NCBI RefSeq assembly: GCF_007556685.1
Contig: NZ_VJON01000018.1
Span: 1 to 47,921, forward strand
DNA: 47,921 nt
Origin: Tepidimonas charontis
GTDB lineage: Bacteria; Pseudomonadota; Gammaproteobacteria; Burkholderiales; Burkholderiaceae_C
Reading direction: 5' to 3'
Position 1 is the stretch's first letter. The number at the start of each line of letters is the position of its first letter. This document shows, piece after piece, positions 36,439 through 44,804 of the stretch. The translations under genes and the position numbers were made by a program. A model generated the notes under the pieces. It was not told the DNA's origin and made no database searches. It was given only the letters and a program-made list of their open reading frames with translations.

Positions 36439-36878
36439 TGCAGGGTCTCCACAACACGTTGCAGCGCGTCGGGCAGCGCCGCCACGGGCCGGCGGCTGTC
36501 TCGGTCCACATAGACATGCACGAAATGGCCGCGCGCCGCGCATTGCTCGGCGCCCGCGGCAAAAATGCCCACTTCGTAGCGCACGCTGGAGCGCCCGACG
36601 TGCGCCACGCGCAAGCCTGCCTCCACCGCCTGCGGAAACGCCAGCGGGGCGAAGTAGTAGCACTGTGTCTCCACCACCAGGCCGATGACGCGCCCGGCGT
36701 GAATATCGAGCGCGCCGTGTTCGATCAGATACGCATTGACGGCGGTATCGAACCAGCTGTAGTAAACGACGTTGTTGACATGGCCATAGACATCGTTGTC
36801 CATCCAGCGCGTCCCGATGGAGCGAAAGAAACGGTAATGATGGCGCGCCAACGGTTGCGGGCGCGCGGGCGCAGTCAT
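36435..36878 (-). CDS. 4-hydroxybenzoyl-CoA thioesterase-family acyl-CoA thioesterase
   Basis: A 147-residue single hot-dog-fold enzyme that hydrolyses acyl-Co[30 protein letters not shown] holds the catalytic Asp and the HVNN motif of the family. [14 protein letters not shown] follows. A GGAGA site lies about 16 nt upstream of ATG 36878; the GTG two codons earlier is an alternative. The gene overlaps the nitroreductase and follows a deacetylase-family gene by 61 nt. Confidence 0.88.
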   Translation of the reverse strand: MTAPARPQPLARHHYRFFRSIGTRWMDNDVYGHVNNVVYYSWFDTAVNAYLIEHGALDIHAGRVIGLVVETQCYYFAPLAFPQAVEAGLRVAHVGRSSVRYEVGIFAAGAEQCAARGHFVHVYVDRDSRRPVAALPDALQRVVETLQ

Positions 36879-36939
36879 GCTCACGCGCGGGTCTCCTTGC
36901 CTCTTGCTCGAAAAATGGGTGGCCGGCACCACGCGGGTG

Positions 36940-37944
36940 TCAGCGGACGGCCGGTGGGGCGGCCATCGGGCCGCCTGCGTCCCCAACCGGCTCGGACACC
37001 GATTCTGCCACCGCGCACCAGCGCCGCCAGTACTGCAGTGCCACCGCAAACGTGGTGCGCTGCACCCGGACAGTGGTGGCGATATCGCGTCCGTAGCCAC
37101 CGGCCATCGCCATCGCCAGCGGCACGCGATGCTGCCAGGCCCACTCGAAGACGCGGCGGTCGCGCGCCTCCATGCCATCATCGGTGAGTTTGAGTCGGCC
37201 CAGCCGGTCGCCTTCGTGCGGATCGGCCCCGGCCAGATAAATCAGTAAGTCGGGGGCAAAACGCCGCTCCAGCTCGCCCAAGGCCCACTCCAGCGCCTGA
37301 AGATACTCGGCGTCGCCGCAGCCGTCGGGCAGCTCGACGTCGCAGTCACTGGGTTCCTTGCGAAACGGAAAGTTGCGCGCGCCGTGCAACGACAGCGTAA
37401 AGACCGAGGCGTCGTCGCGAAAGATCGCTGCGGTACCATTGCCTTGGTGCACATCCAAATCGACGATGGCCACCTGCAGCGGGCGCGCGCGGTGGCGGGC
37501 GCTGCGCCGCGCCCACTCCGCTTGCATCAGGCGCGCGGCCACCGCGGCGTCGTTGAAGACGCAAAAACCACCGCCTTTGTGGGCATACGCATGGTGGGTG
37601 CCGCCCGCCACATTCGCGGCCACGCCCTCACCCTCGAACAGCGCCGCGCGCGCCGCCTGCACCGTCGCCCCCACCGAACGGCGGGCGCGCTCGGCCATCG
37701 CCGGGCTCCATGGAAAACCGATCTCCCGCTGCAACGCAGGCGGCAGTGTGCCGTGGCTGATGGCCTCGATGTAGGCCGGTGTGTGCACCAACGCCAGCTC
37801 ACCGTCGCTGGCTGGCTCGGCCTGACACAACCGATACGCCGGCTCGGCGGCCAGCGCGTCGCGCAGCAGCGCGTACTTCTGCATCGGGAACCGGTGCCCT
37901 GGGGGCAGGTTCAAAACGAACTGTGTGGCATAAAACACCCGCAT
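36940..37944 (-). CDS. Histone-deacetylase-superfamily (acetoin utilisation/acetylpolyamine type) hydrolase
   Basis: A 334-residue zinc hydrolase. The HH catalytic pair is in [23 protein letters not shown]. The metal site is [10 protein letters not shown] with the later Asp in [18 protein letters not shown]. The N-terminus ([19 protein letters not shown]) matches bacterial class II-like deacetylases. The substrate may be an acetylated amine or protein. Start ATG 37944 is preferred over 37986 because the extra 14 residues are not family-like; no ribosome-binding site is obvious for either. Leads a minus-strand run with the thioesterase and nitroreductase. Confidence 0.88.
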   Translation of the reverse strand: MRVFYATQFVLNLPPGHRFPMQKYALLRDALAAEPAYRLCQAEPASDGELALVHTPAYIEAISHGTLPPALQREIGFPWSPAMAERARRSVGATVQAARAALFEGEGVAANVAGGTHHAYAHKGGGFCVFNDAAVAARLMQAEWARRSARHRARPLQVAIVDLDVHQGNGTAAIFRDDASVFTLSLHGARNFPFRKEPSDCDVELPDGCGDAEYLQALEWALGELERRFAPDLLIYLAGADPHEGDRLGRLKLTDDGMEARDRRVFEWAWQHRVPLAMAMAGGYGRDIATTVRVQRTTFAVALQYWRRWCAVAESVSEPVGDAGGPMAAPPAVR

Positions 37945-38156
37945 GAAGCGCAGTGTGCCGCACGGCGCGTCGCCTTGCTGTCGCATGTCGCCAAAGCCCT
38001 GCTTGGCGACGGCACGGACTGGCCCTCGACGGCAGCGGTGCGCGCGCCAGCCGACCCGGCCGACACCGGGCTGGCCAAGCCAATGGTGAGTCCCGCAGCC
38101 GCACGCTCGCGCGAGCCAGCGTGCACCGCCGCTGCGTCGGCTTGATCTGGATCAGA

Positions 38157-38171
38157 TGTTGCAGCGCAGCA
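38157..38171 (+). promoter_or_regulatory. Upstream inverted repeat, probable PhaR operator 1
   Basis: TGTTGC-AGC-GCAGCA, a 15-bp near-perfect inverted repeat ending 6 nt before the phasin -35 box. It shares the pattern TGYTGC-N3-GCARCA with a second copy downstream. Assignment to the PHB-responsive repressor PhaR is inference from the gene controlled. Confidence 0.6.
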
Positions 38172-38177
38172 AACCGC

Positions 38178-38205
38178 TTGCGATTTTTCGCCAAATCTCT
38201 ATAAT
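38178..38205 (+). promoter_or_regulatory. Sigma-70-type promoter of the phasin gene
   Basis: -35 TTGCGA (38178-38183), 16 nt spacer, perfect -10 TATAAT (38200-38205). The best-formed promoter in the window. The start point should fall near 38212, at the edge of operator 2. Confidence 0.85.
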
Positions 38206-38212
38206 GGAGCTA

Positions 38213-38227
38213 TGCTGCACCGCAACA
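38213..38227 (+). promoter_or_regulatory. Downstream inverted repeat, probable PhaR operator 2
   Basis: TGCTGC-ACC-GCAACA, a 15-bp near-perfect inverted repeat at the predicted transcription start. Its centre is 56 bp from that of operator 1, so the two copies bracket the promoter. Confidence 0.62.
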
Positions 38228-38272
38228 ATGATGCAGCCGAACGACAGGACAGAACTCACGCGGAGGATGACC

Positions 38273-38890
38273 ATGCTGACCCCCGAACAACTGGCCGCGG
38301 CGCACAAGGCCAACATCGAGATGCTGTTTGGCCTGACGCGGCAAGCCCTGGAAGGGGTGGAACGCCTGGTCGAACTCAACTTGCAGGCCACACGCGCCGC
38401 CTTGCGTGACGCGGCCGGCGAAACCGACGCCCTGCTGTCGGCCAAAGACGTGCAAGAGCTGCTACAGCGCCAAGCCGCTCTGTTGCAGCCAATGGCCGAA
38501 AAATCCTTGGCCTACAGCCGTCAGCTCTATGAAATCGCGGCCAGCACCTATGAAGCCTTTGCGCAGGCCACCCAGCACAACCTAGGCGATGCCCAGCACA
38601 AGGTCGAAGCGGTGGTGGACAACATCGCCCGCAATGCGCCTGCCGGCAGCGAAACGGCGGTGGCGGCCATGCGCCATGCCGTCCAAGCCGCCGCGGTGGC
38701 CATGGAGACGGTGCAAAAAGCCATGCAACAAGCCAGCGCCCTGGCACAAACCAATGTCGAACATCTGACGCAACAGGCCCAACAGTGGCAGCAAGCCGCG
38801 GCCAGCGCCGCCACAGCTGCGGCCAGCAACGCAGCGCCCTCGGCCGGCCGCACCGGCGCGCGCGCGCGCCGCAGCCCCAACAACGCCTGA
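38273..38890 (+). CDS. phaP: Phasin family protein (PHB granule coat)
   Basis: A 205-residue, all-helical phasin that coats polyhydroxyalkanoate granules. [41 protein letters not shown] is the family N-terminal pattern. [19 protein letters not shown] follows, and the tail is Ala-rich and ends with basic residues ([13 protein letters not shown]). GGAGG at 38262-38266 favours ATG 38273; ATG 38267 is too close to it. The promoter is flanked by two matching inverted repeats. No other PHB gene is in the window. Confidence 0.93.
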   Translation: MLTPEQLAAAHKANIEMLFGLTRQALEGVERLVELNLQATRAALRDAAGETDALLSAKDVQELLQRQAALLQPMAEKSLAYSRQLYEIAASTYEAFAQATQHNLGDAQHKVEAVVDNIARNAPAGSETAVAAMRHAVQAAAVAMETVQKAMQQASALAQTNVEHLTQQAQQWQQAAASAATAAASNAAPSAGRTGARARRSPNNA

Positions 38891-38948
38891 GCGTCGCCCG
38901 TACCGAGTTGTCTCCTCGGGTCTCTTCGACGTCACACTCAGGGACCCT

Positions 38949-39914
38949 TCAGCCCCGCCGCTCGGCGGGGCTTTTTTTCAGCGCCTCGCGCAGTACGGGG
39001 AGCGCCGCCTGCATCGCAGCGCGCCCGGCCGCGATGCTGCGCTGACGGGCCGCGAAATCGGTGCTACCCACCCCGTCCAGGGCCGGTCGCACCACCACAT
39101 CGGCATGCGTCAAGACGTGGCGGTTGATCGTCTGCCCCATGATCGTGAACGTCTGCAACAACACGCGCAGCGGATCGGTTTGGGCCAGCGGCACGGCCGG
39201 ACTGGAAATATCGACCGCGATCACCCGCTCCGCCCCCATCGCGCGCGCCTGCTCCACCGGCACCGGCGCCACCAAACCGCCGTCCACATAGGTACGCCCG
39301 CCGATATTCACTGGCGAAAACACCCCCGGCACGGCGCTGGAGGCGCGCACCGCCGTGCCCGTGTCGCCGCGACGAAACAACACCCCCTGGCCATTGGCCA
39401 GATCGGTTGCCAAGATCCCCAGCGGCAGGCGCATGTCCTCGATCAGGCGCCCCTGCACCAGGCGATTGACATAGCGCGCCAGTGCTTCGCCGCGCAGCAG
39501 CCCGCGGTTGAACCAAGGCACTGTCCAGTCGGCAATTATCGCCTCTTCCATCTCCAGCGCGGCGCGCTCCAGCTCAGCGCCCGACAGCCCGGCCGCGAAC
39601 AGCGCCGCCACCACACTGCCGGCCGAGGTGCCGACCACCAAATCGGGGCGAACGCCCTCGCGCTCCAGCACCTGAATCACCCCCACGTGGGCAAACCCGC
39701 GGGCCGCTCCGCCTCCTAAGGCCAAACCGATCCGGGGGGGACGCGGCGGCGGTGCAGGCGGCTCAGCCGGCTGGGTTGGGGCGTCGGGCGGCGGCGTGGC
39801 GCATCCAGCCAGCAGGGCTGCGCCCGCAGCCCCCAACACCCCGCCCAGCCAGCGTCGGCGCGACCACGACGAGGCGGTGACCGTCGGTTGCACTCTATTT
39901 TCAATGCGAATCAT
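38949..39914 (-). CDS. Patatin-like phospholipase, predicted lipoprotein
   Basis: A 321-residue lipid acyl hydrolase. A basic SRRRW then hydrophobic leader ends in the lipobox LLAGC, so it is membrane-anchored. LALGGGAARGFAHVGVI is the oxyanion loop, GTSAGS is the GxSxG nucleophile motif with the catalytic Ser, and VDGGLVAPVPV carries the Asp of the Ser-Asp dyad. It ends KKSPAERRG, encoded by the phasin terminator read from the other strand. The ATG at 39914 lies inside the predicted Fur box shared with the divergent iron-binding protein, so iron control is possible. Confidence 0.92.
   Translation of the reverse strand: MIRIENRVQPTVTASSWSRRRWLGGVLGAAGAALLAGCATPPPDAPTQPAEPPAPPPRPPRIGLALGGGAARGFAHVGVIQVLEREGVRPDLVVGTSAGSVVAALFAAGLSGAELERAALEMEEAIIADWTVPWFNRGLLRGEALARYVNRLVQGRLIEDMRLPLGILATDLANGQGVLFRRGDTGTAVRASSAVPGVFSPVNIGGRTYVDGGLVAPVPVEQARAMGAERVIAVDISSPAVPLAQTDPLRVLLQTFTIMGQTINRHVLTHADVVVRPALDGVGSTDFAARQRSIAAGRAAMQAALPVLREALKKSPAERRG
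38951..38978 (+). terminator. Strong rho-independent terminator of the phasin gene
   Basis: AGCCCCGCC (38951-38959), loop GCTC, GGCGGGGCT (38964-38972), then an uninterrupted T-run to 38978. It overlaps the last codons of the convergent patatin gene. Confidence 0.93.
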
Positions 39915-39918
39915 TCTT
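39900..39918. promoter_or_regulatory. Putative Fur box
   Basis: TTCAATGCGAATCATTCTT matches 12 of 19 positions of the consensus GATAATGATAATCATTATC. It covers the patatin start codon on one strand and overlaps a -35-like ATGCGA (39904-39909) on the other. That hexamer is followed by a 17 nt spacer and a -10 TAAGAT (39927-39932) reading toward the iron-binding protein. Confidence 0.65.
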
Positions 39919-39999
39919 GTTTATGCTAAGATAGAAAACGTCGTCACCAACCCAACGACATCGTCCACGCCATTGTCATCGCTGTTTGGAGTATTTTCG

Positions 40000-41085
40000 A
40001 TGCCGCAGATCCCCGCTCACATCCCGTCGCGCATCCGCCGTACGCTCGGTCGGGCATTGTTCGCGCTATCCGTAGCCGGCCCTTGGCTGGCCGCGCCCGC
40101 CGCGGCCGAGACTCCGAGCCTGAACCTGTACTCGGCGCGCCACTATCCCGGTGACGAGGCCTTGTACGCCGCCTTCACACGCGCCACCGGCATCGCCGTG
40201 CGCCGTGTGGACAGCGACGACGCCGGCATCGTCGCGCGCCTGCGCGCCGAAAGAGCCGCCTCGCCTGCTGACGTCGTGCTGCTGGTGGATGCGGCCCGCA
40301 TGGCTGCCGCCGACGCACAGGGGCTGTTCCTGCCGATTCGCTCGGCGAAACTCGAGGCGGCGATTCCGGCCCATTTGCGCGCCGCCCCAACCCCGCAAGG
40401 CACCACCTGGTTCGGATTTTCCACGCGGGCCCGCGTGATCGTGTATGACCCGCTGCGCGTCAAGGCCGAGGATGTCGCCACCTACGAGCAACTCGCCGAC
40501 CCCAAACTCAAGGGCCTGCTGTGCACACGCAGTGGCTCGCACCCCTACAACCTGTCGCTGTTTGCCACCGTCATCGAACGCCTGGGCGACGACAAAGGGC
40601 AGGCCTGGCTCAACGGCTTGGTCGCCAACATGGCGCGCCCGCCCAAAGGCGGTGATACCGACCAGATTCGCGCCGTCGCCAGCGGCGAATGCGGGTTGGC
40701 GCTGACCAACAGCTACTATCTTGCGCGTCTGGTCGCCTCCGACAAGCCCGAGGACCGGCGCGTGGTCGAGCGCGTGCGCGTGGTCTTCCCCAATCAGGCC
40801 ACGACGGGCACCCACGTCAACATCGCCGGTGCGGCCGTGGCACGCCACAGCAAAAACGCGGAGGCGGCCGTGCGTTTCCTGGAGTTTTTGGCCACGCCCG
40901 AGGCGCAGCAATATTTTGCCAATGGCAACAACGAATACCCGGCCGTGCCCGGCGTGAAGCTGGACAACCCCGCACTGCGCGCGCTCGGCGGCACCGATTT
41001 CAAGGCGGAGACCATCCCACTGGCGACCGTGGCCAAAAATCTGACCAAGGTCCAACAGATGTTGGACCACGCCGGCTACCGCTGA
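40000..41085 (+). CDS. Fe(III)-binding periplasmic protein (FbpA/FutA family)
   Basis: A 361-residue extracellular solute-binding protein. The signal peptide ends near AAPAAAETP, then LNLYSARHYPGDEALYAAFTRATGI starts lobe one. TRSGSHPYNLSLFATVIERLG and the paired tyrosines in LTNSYYLARL are typical of iron ligands in this family; FPNQATTGTHVNIAGAAVARHSKN and ANGNNEYPAVPG complete it. A Fur box and promoter precede it. No permease or ATPase gene adjoins, so it is an orphan binding protein here and would need a transporter encoded elsewhere. Confidence 0.92.
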   Translation: MPQIPAHIPSRIRRTLGRALFALSVAGPWLAAPAAAETPSLNLYSARHYPGDEALYAAFTRATGIAVRRVDSDDAGIVARLRAERAASPADVVLLVDAARMAAADAQGLFLPIRSAKLEAAIPAHLRAAPTPQGTTWFGFSTRARVIVYDPLRVKAEDVATYEQLADPKLKGLLCTRSGSHPYNLSLFATVIERLGDDKGQAWLNGLVANMARPPKGGDTDQIRAVASGECGLALTNSYYLARLVASDKPEDRRVVERVRVVFPNQATTGTHVNIAGAAVARHSKNAEAAVRFLEFLATPEAQQYFANGNNEYPAVPGVKLDNPALRALGGTDFKAETIPLATVAKNLTKVQQMLDHAGYR

Positions 41086-41121
41086 CCGCTCTTCTCCTGG
41101 TGTGCCCCTTGGGGCTTGCGG

Positions 41122-41150
41122 CCCGCGCCCGAACGGCGCGGGTCCTTTTT
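41122..41150 (+). terminator. Rho-independent terminator after the iron-binding protein
   Basis: CCCGCGCC (41122-41129), loop CGAAC, GGCGCGGG (41135-41142), then TCC and five T to 41150. Confidence 0.85.
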
Positions 41151-41159
41151 CGCCTATGA

Positions 41160-41175
41160 TTGACGTTTACGTCAA
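41160..41175. promoter_or_regulatory. Perfect palindrome, LiuR/FadR-like operator
   Basis: TTGACGT-TT-ACGTCAA has perfect 7-bp arms around 2 nt. It lies directly after a -10-like TATGAT (41155-41160) and 30 nt before the dehydrogenase ATG. The ACGTnnACGT core resembles MerR-type LiuR operators of branched-chain amino acid and fatty acid degradation genes; this match is from memory. Confidence 0.65.
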
Positions 41176-41205
41176 CGTCAAACCAAAACGCAGGAACCAA
41201 GGGCG

Positions 41206-41964
<759 letters not shown>

Positions 41965-42061
41965 CGCAGGGATGGCTGGTGTCGCCCGCGCCCCAATGAG
42001 ACGCCGGCCGGCGCGCCCAGGGCCCTTGGCACCCGGCAACGCGGGCGGATCGCGCTTTCCC

Positions 42062-42084
42062 CGCACAGGTGTAGCGCCTGTGCG
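42062..42084. terminator. Hairpin without T-run downstream of the dehydrogenase
   Basis: CGCACAGG (42062-42069), 7 nt loop, CCTGTGCG (42077-42084). No T-run on either strand; it may act as a 3'-end stabiliser, or mean nothing. Confidence 0.35.
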
Positions 42085-42174
42085 AGCCGGGCGTGCGCGT
42101 GAGGATGCACGGACGATTTCCGGCCCCGACTACACTACGGACCTCGAAGGCGTTCTCCTGTCATTCCGCCGGCC

Positions 42175-43767
42175 ATGTCCGCCCCGCAAACCCCGCAAGA
42201 CATCGCGCGCGAAGCCATCAAACGGCTGGCGGCGCGCCGCTTGCCGCCCACCCCCGACAATTACCAGACGCTGTACCACGAGGTAGCCGGCACGCGGCCG
42301 CTGCAGCCGTTCCCACTGCAGCCGCTGCGGCAAATCGCTCAAGCGCTGCCCGAGCGCACGCCGGCCCAGGTGCGTTTCAAAGCCCTGTTTCAAAAAGCCA
42401 TCGCCCGCCACAGCTGGGACGATCTGGAAAAGGTACTGACGCAGCATCTGGGGGCCGCGGCCGCCGCTGCCACCCTGGCCCCACCCGCGGACAACGGCGC
42501 AGTCACCGCGCCCCGCACCGACGAACCGGCCGCCGAGGCGCCCACAGCGCCCGATCGGCCCTGCCCGGCCCTGCCCACCGACGCTGCGGTGCACATCGCA
42601 CGTATCGTCGAGTTCGCCCTGCCCGTGCTGGCCGCCGACGACCCGCGTCTGCACGAGCAGGGGCAGGAACTGATTCTCTATCTGCGCTTGCCCCCTACCG
42701 ACTGGCACCTGCCGACCTTGCAGCGCATGCTGGGTGATTTCGCCTACCGCCTGTCGTTTGCCGCCGACGAGGCCGCCGGGGTGCGCATCGAACTGCTGGC
42801 ACTGCTGCGCCAAGTGTTCGAGCACATCGACGCCATCAGCCCGGACAACCCGTGGCTGCGTCAGCAGATGCAGGCCCTGGTGCGCGCCGCCGAGCCCCCG
42901 CTGTCGCAGCGCCGGCTGGAAGATCTGAAGGGGCGACTCAAGGACGTCATCGTCAAACAGGCCCAGGCGCGCGAGCAAACCCTACAAGCCCAGGAGCTGA
43001 TGCGCCAGACCCTGGCCACCTTCCTGGAGCGCTTGGCCGAGACCACCGTCGCATCCACCCAATACCACGCCAAATTCGAGGCCTGCGCCCAGCGGCTGGA
43101 ACACGCGCAAAGCCTGGCCGACATGGCGCCCGTGGTGCAAGAGGCGATACAGGCGGCGCGCGCCTTCGCTACCGATACCCAGCGCATCAGCGATGAGCTG
43201 ACCGATCTGCGCGACCGTGCCCAGCGCGCCGAGGCCGAAGTGCAGCGCCTGCGGCGCGAACTCGACCAGATGGCCGATCTGGTCACGCACGATCTGCTCA
43301 CCGGTGTGCTCAACCGCAAGGGGTTGGAGAGCGCCATCGACCGCGAGACGCGGCGCGCCGCGCGCACCGGCACCCGCATCTGTCTGGCGCTGCTGGACGT
43401 CGACGATTTCAAACAACTCAACGACACCCTGGGCCACCTGGCCGGTGACGAGGCACTGCGCCACCTGGCCGACGTGGCACGACGCTCGCTGCGCCCGCAA
43501 GACACCATCGGCCGCTACGGCGGTGAGGAATTCATCATCGTGCTGCCCGACACCGATGCCGCCACGGCGGCACAGGTGGTACAGCGCCTGCAACGCGACC
43601 TCAGCGCCCACCTGTTTTTGCACGGCGAGCAACAGCGCCTGATCACCTTCAGCGCCGGCGTCACCGAAATGCGGGCCGACGAACCGGTGCAGGCGGCCAT
43701 CGCGCGCGCCGACGCCGCCATGTACCGCGCCAAGCGCGCGGGCAAAAACCGCGTTGTGGTGGGATGA
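42175..43767 (+). CDS. Diguanylate cyclase with a long N-terminal helical region
   Basis: A 530-residue c-di-GMP synthase. The first 360 or so residues have no membrane segment; they contain PPTPDNYQTLYHEVAG and a coiled-coil-rich stretch (about 235-365), matching the soluble cyclases seen in many betaproteobacteria. The catalytic GGEEF motif is at residues 449-453 in GRYGGEEFIIVLPDT, with the inhibitory RxxD site (RPQD) five residues before it. The product should therefore be active and feedback-inhibited. The stop overlaps the next ATG (ATGA at 43764-43767), tying it to a binding lipoprotein and a GGDEF-EAL sensor. Confidence 0.93.
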   Translation: MSAPQTPQDIAREAIKRLAARRLPPTPDNYQTLYHEVAGTRPLQPFPLQPLRQIAQALPERTPAQVRFKALFQKAIARHSWDDLEKVLTQHLGAAAAAATLAPPADNGAVTAPRTDEPAAEAPTAPDRPCPALPTDAAVHIARIVEFALPVLAADDPRLHEQGQELILYLRLPPTDWHLPTLQRMLGDFAYRLSFAADEAAGVRIELLALLRQVFEHIDAISPDNPWLRQQMQALVRAAEPPLSQRRLEDLKGRLKDVIVKQAQAREQTLQAQELMRQTLATFLERLAETTVASTQYHAKFEACAQRLEHAQSLADMAPVVQEAIQAARAFATDTQRISDELTDLRDRAQRAEAEVQRLRRELDQMADLVTHDLLTGVLNRKGLESAIDRETRRAARTGTRICLALLDVDDFKQLNDTLGHLAGDEALRHLADVARRSLRPQDTIGRYGGEEFIIVLPDTDAATAAQVVQRLQRDLSAHLFLHGEQQRLITFSAGVTEMRADEPVQAAIARADAAMYRAKRAGKNRVVVG

Positions 43768-44804
43768 AGGGCATGATGGTCTCGCGTCGAGCTTGTCTGC
43801 ACCGACTGGGCACGGGGGTGCTGGCGCTGGGCGTGGCTGGCGGCCCGCTGGCCGCGGCCACCTTGGTTGGCTGCGCAGCCCCCGCCACGCCGCTGACCAT
43901 CGCCTGGCACCCCTGGCCCGGCTACGCGCCGCTGCAACTGGCGCACAGCCAGGGTTGGTGGGAGGGCTTGCCCTTGCAGCGTCTGGCCACCGGCTCGGCC
44001 AGTGAAAGCCTGGCCCAGCTGCGCGCCGGCCGCGCCCAAGCGGCAGCACTGACCTTGGACGAAGTGCTCACCGCCCACGCCAGCGGGCTGGCGCTGCGCG
44101 TGGTGGCGGTGTTCGATCTTTCCGAGGGCGCCGACGTGGTATTGGCGCGTCCCGAGCGCAGCACGCCGCCGAGCTGGCGCGGCGCGCGCCTGGGACATGA
44201 AGCAGGCGCGGTGGGTACGCTCATGGCCACCGCCTGGCTGGACGCCGCAGGTCTGCAGCCCGAGGACGTGCAAATGGTGCACATCCCCTTCGATCAGCAC
44301 GAAGCCGCGTGGGCGCGCGATGAGGTGGACGTGCTGGTGACCTTCGAGCCCGTGGCCACCCGCTTGCAGCAGCGCGGTGCGGTGCGGATTTTCGACAGCA
44401 GCCTGCTGCCGGCGGACACCGCTATCGTCCACGTGCTGGCCGTCCACCCCCGGGCTCTGGATACGCACCCAGCAGCCGGCTACGCCCTGCTGCGCCACAT
44501 CTTTGCCGCCCAGCGCCACCTGCACACCTTGCCGGTGGACAGCGCTTACCGCTTGAGTCCCTGGCTGGGGCTGCCGCGTGAGACGGTTTTGGCGAGCTTT
44601 CGCGGCCTGCGGTTGACCGACTGGGCCGACAACCGCGCCTGGCTCGTTGGCGCGCAGCCACGCTTGCCCGCCGCTGCCGCGGCCCTGGCGCGCGTGATGC
44701 ACGCCAACGCCCAGCTGCCCAGCGCCGACGCTCCGGTATCGTTGAGCGCAGCCGACTGGCTGCCGACGGATGCACCCACCGTGCACTTGGAGGCAGGGGC
44801 ATGA
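43764..44804 (+). CDS. NMT1/SsuA-like substrate-binding lipoprotein
   Basis: A 346-residue periplasmic binding protein with SRR and a hydrophobic leader ending in the lipobox TLVGC (Cys near residue 37), so it is predicted to be membrane-tethered. LTIAWHPWPGYAPLQLAHSQGWW begins a type of fold seen in nitrate/sulfonate/taurine and THI5-like binding proteins. QLRAGRAQAAALTLDEVLTAHASG and LGHEAGAVGTLMATAWLDAAGL are further family segments. No ABC permease or ATPase adjoins. It is joined by ATGA overlaps to a diguanylate cyclase before it and a c-di-GMP sensor after it, suggesting a role in ligand sensing instead of uptake. Confidence 0.87.
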   Translation: MKGMMVSRRACLHRLGTGVLALGVAGGPLAAATLVGCAAPATPLTIAWHPWPGYAPLQLAHSQGWWEGLPLQRLATGSASESLAQLRAGRAQAAALTLDEVLTAHASGLALRVVAVFDLSEGADVVLARPERSTPPSWRGARLGHEAGAVGTLMATAWLDAAGLQPEDVQMVHIPFDQHEAAWARDEVDVLVTFEPVATRLQQRGAVRIFDSSLLPADTAIVHVLAVHPRALDTHPAAGYALLRHIFAAQRHLHTLPVDSAYRLSPWLGLPRETVLASFRGLRLTDWADNRAWLVGAQPRLPAAAAALARVMHANAQLPSADAPVSLSAADWLPTDAPTVHLEAGA

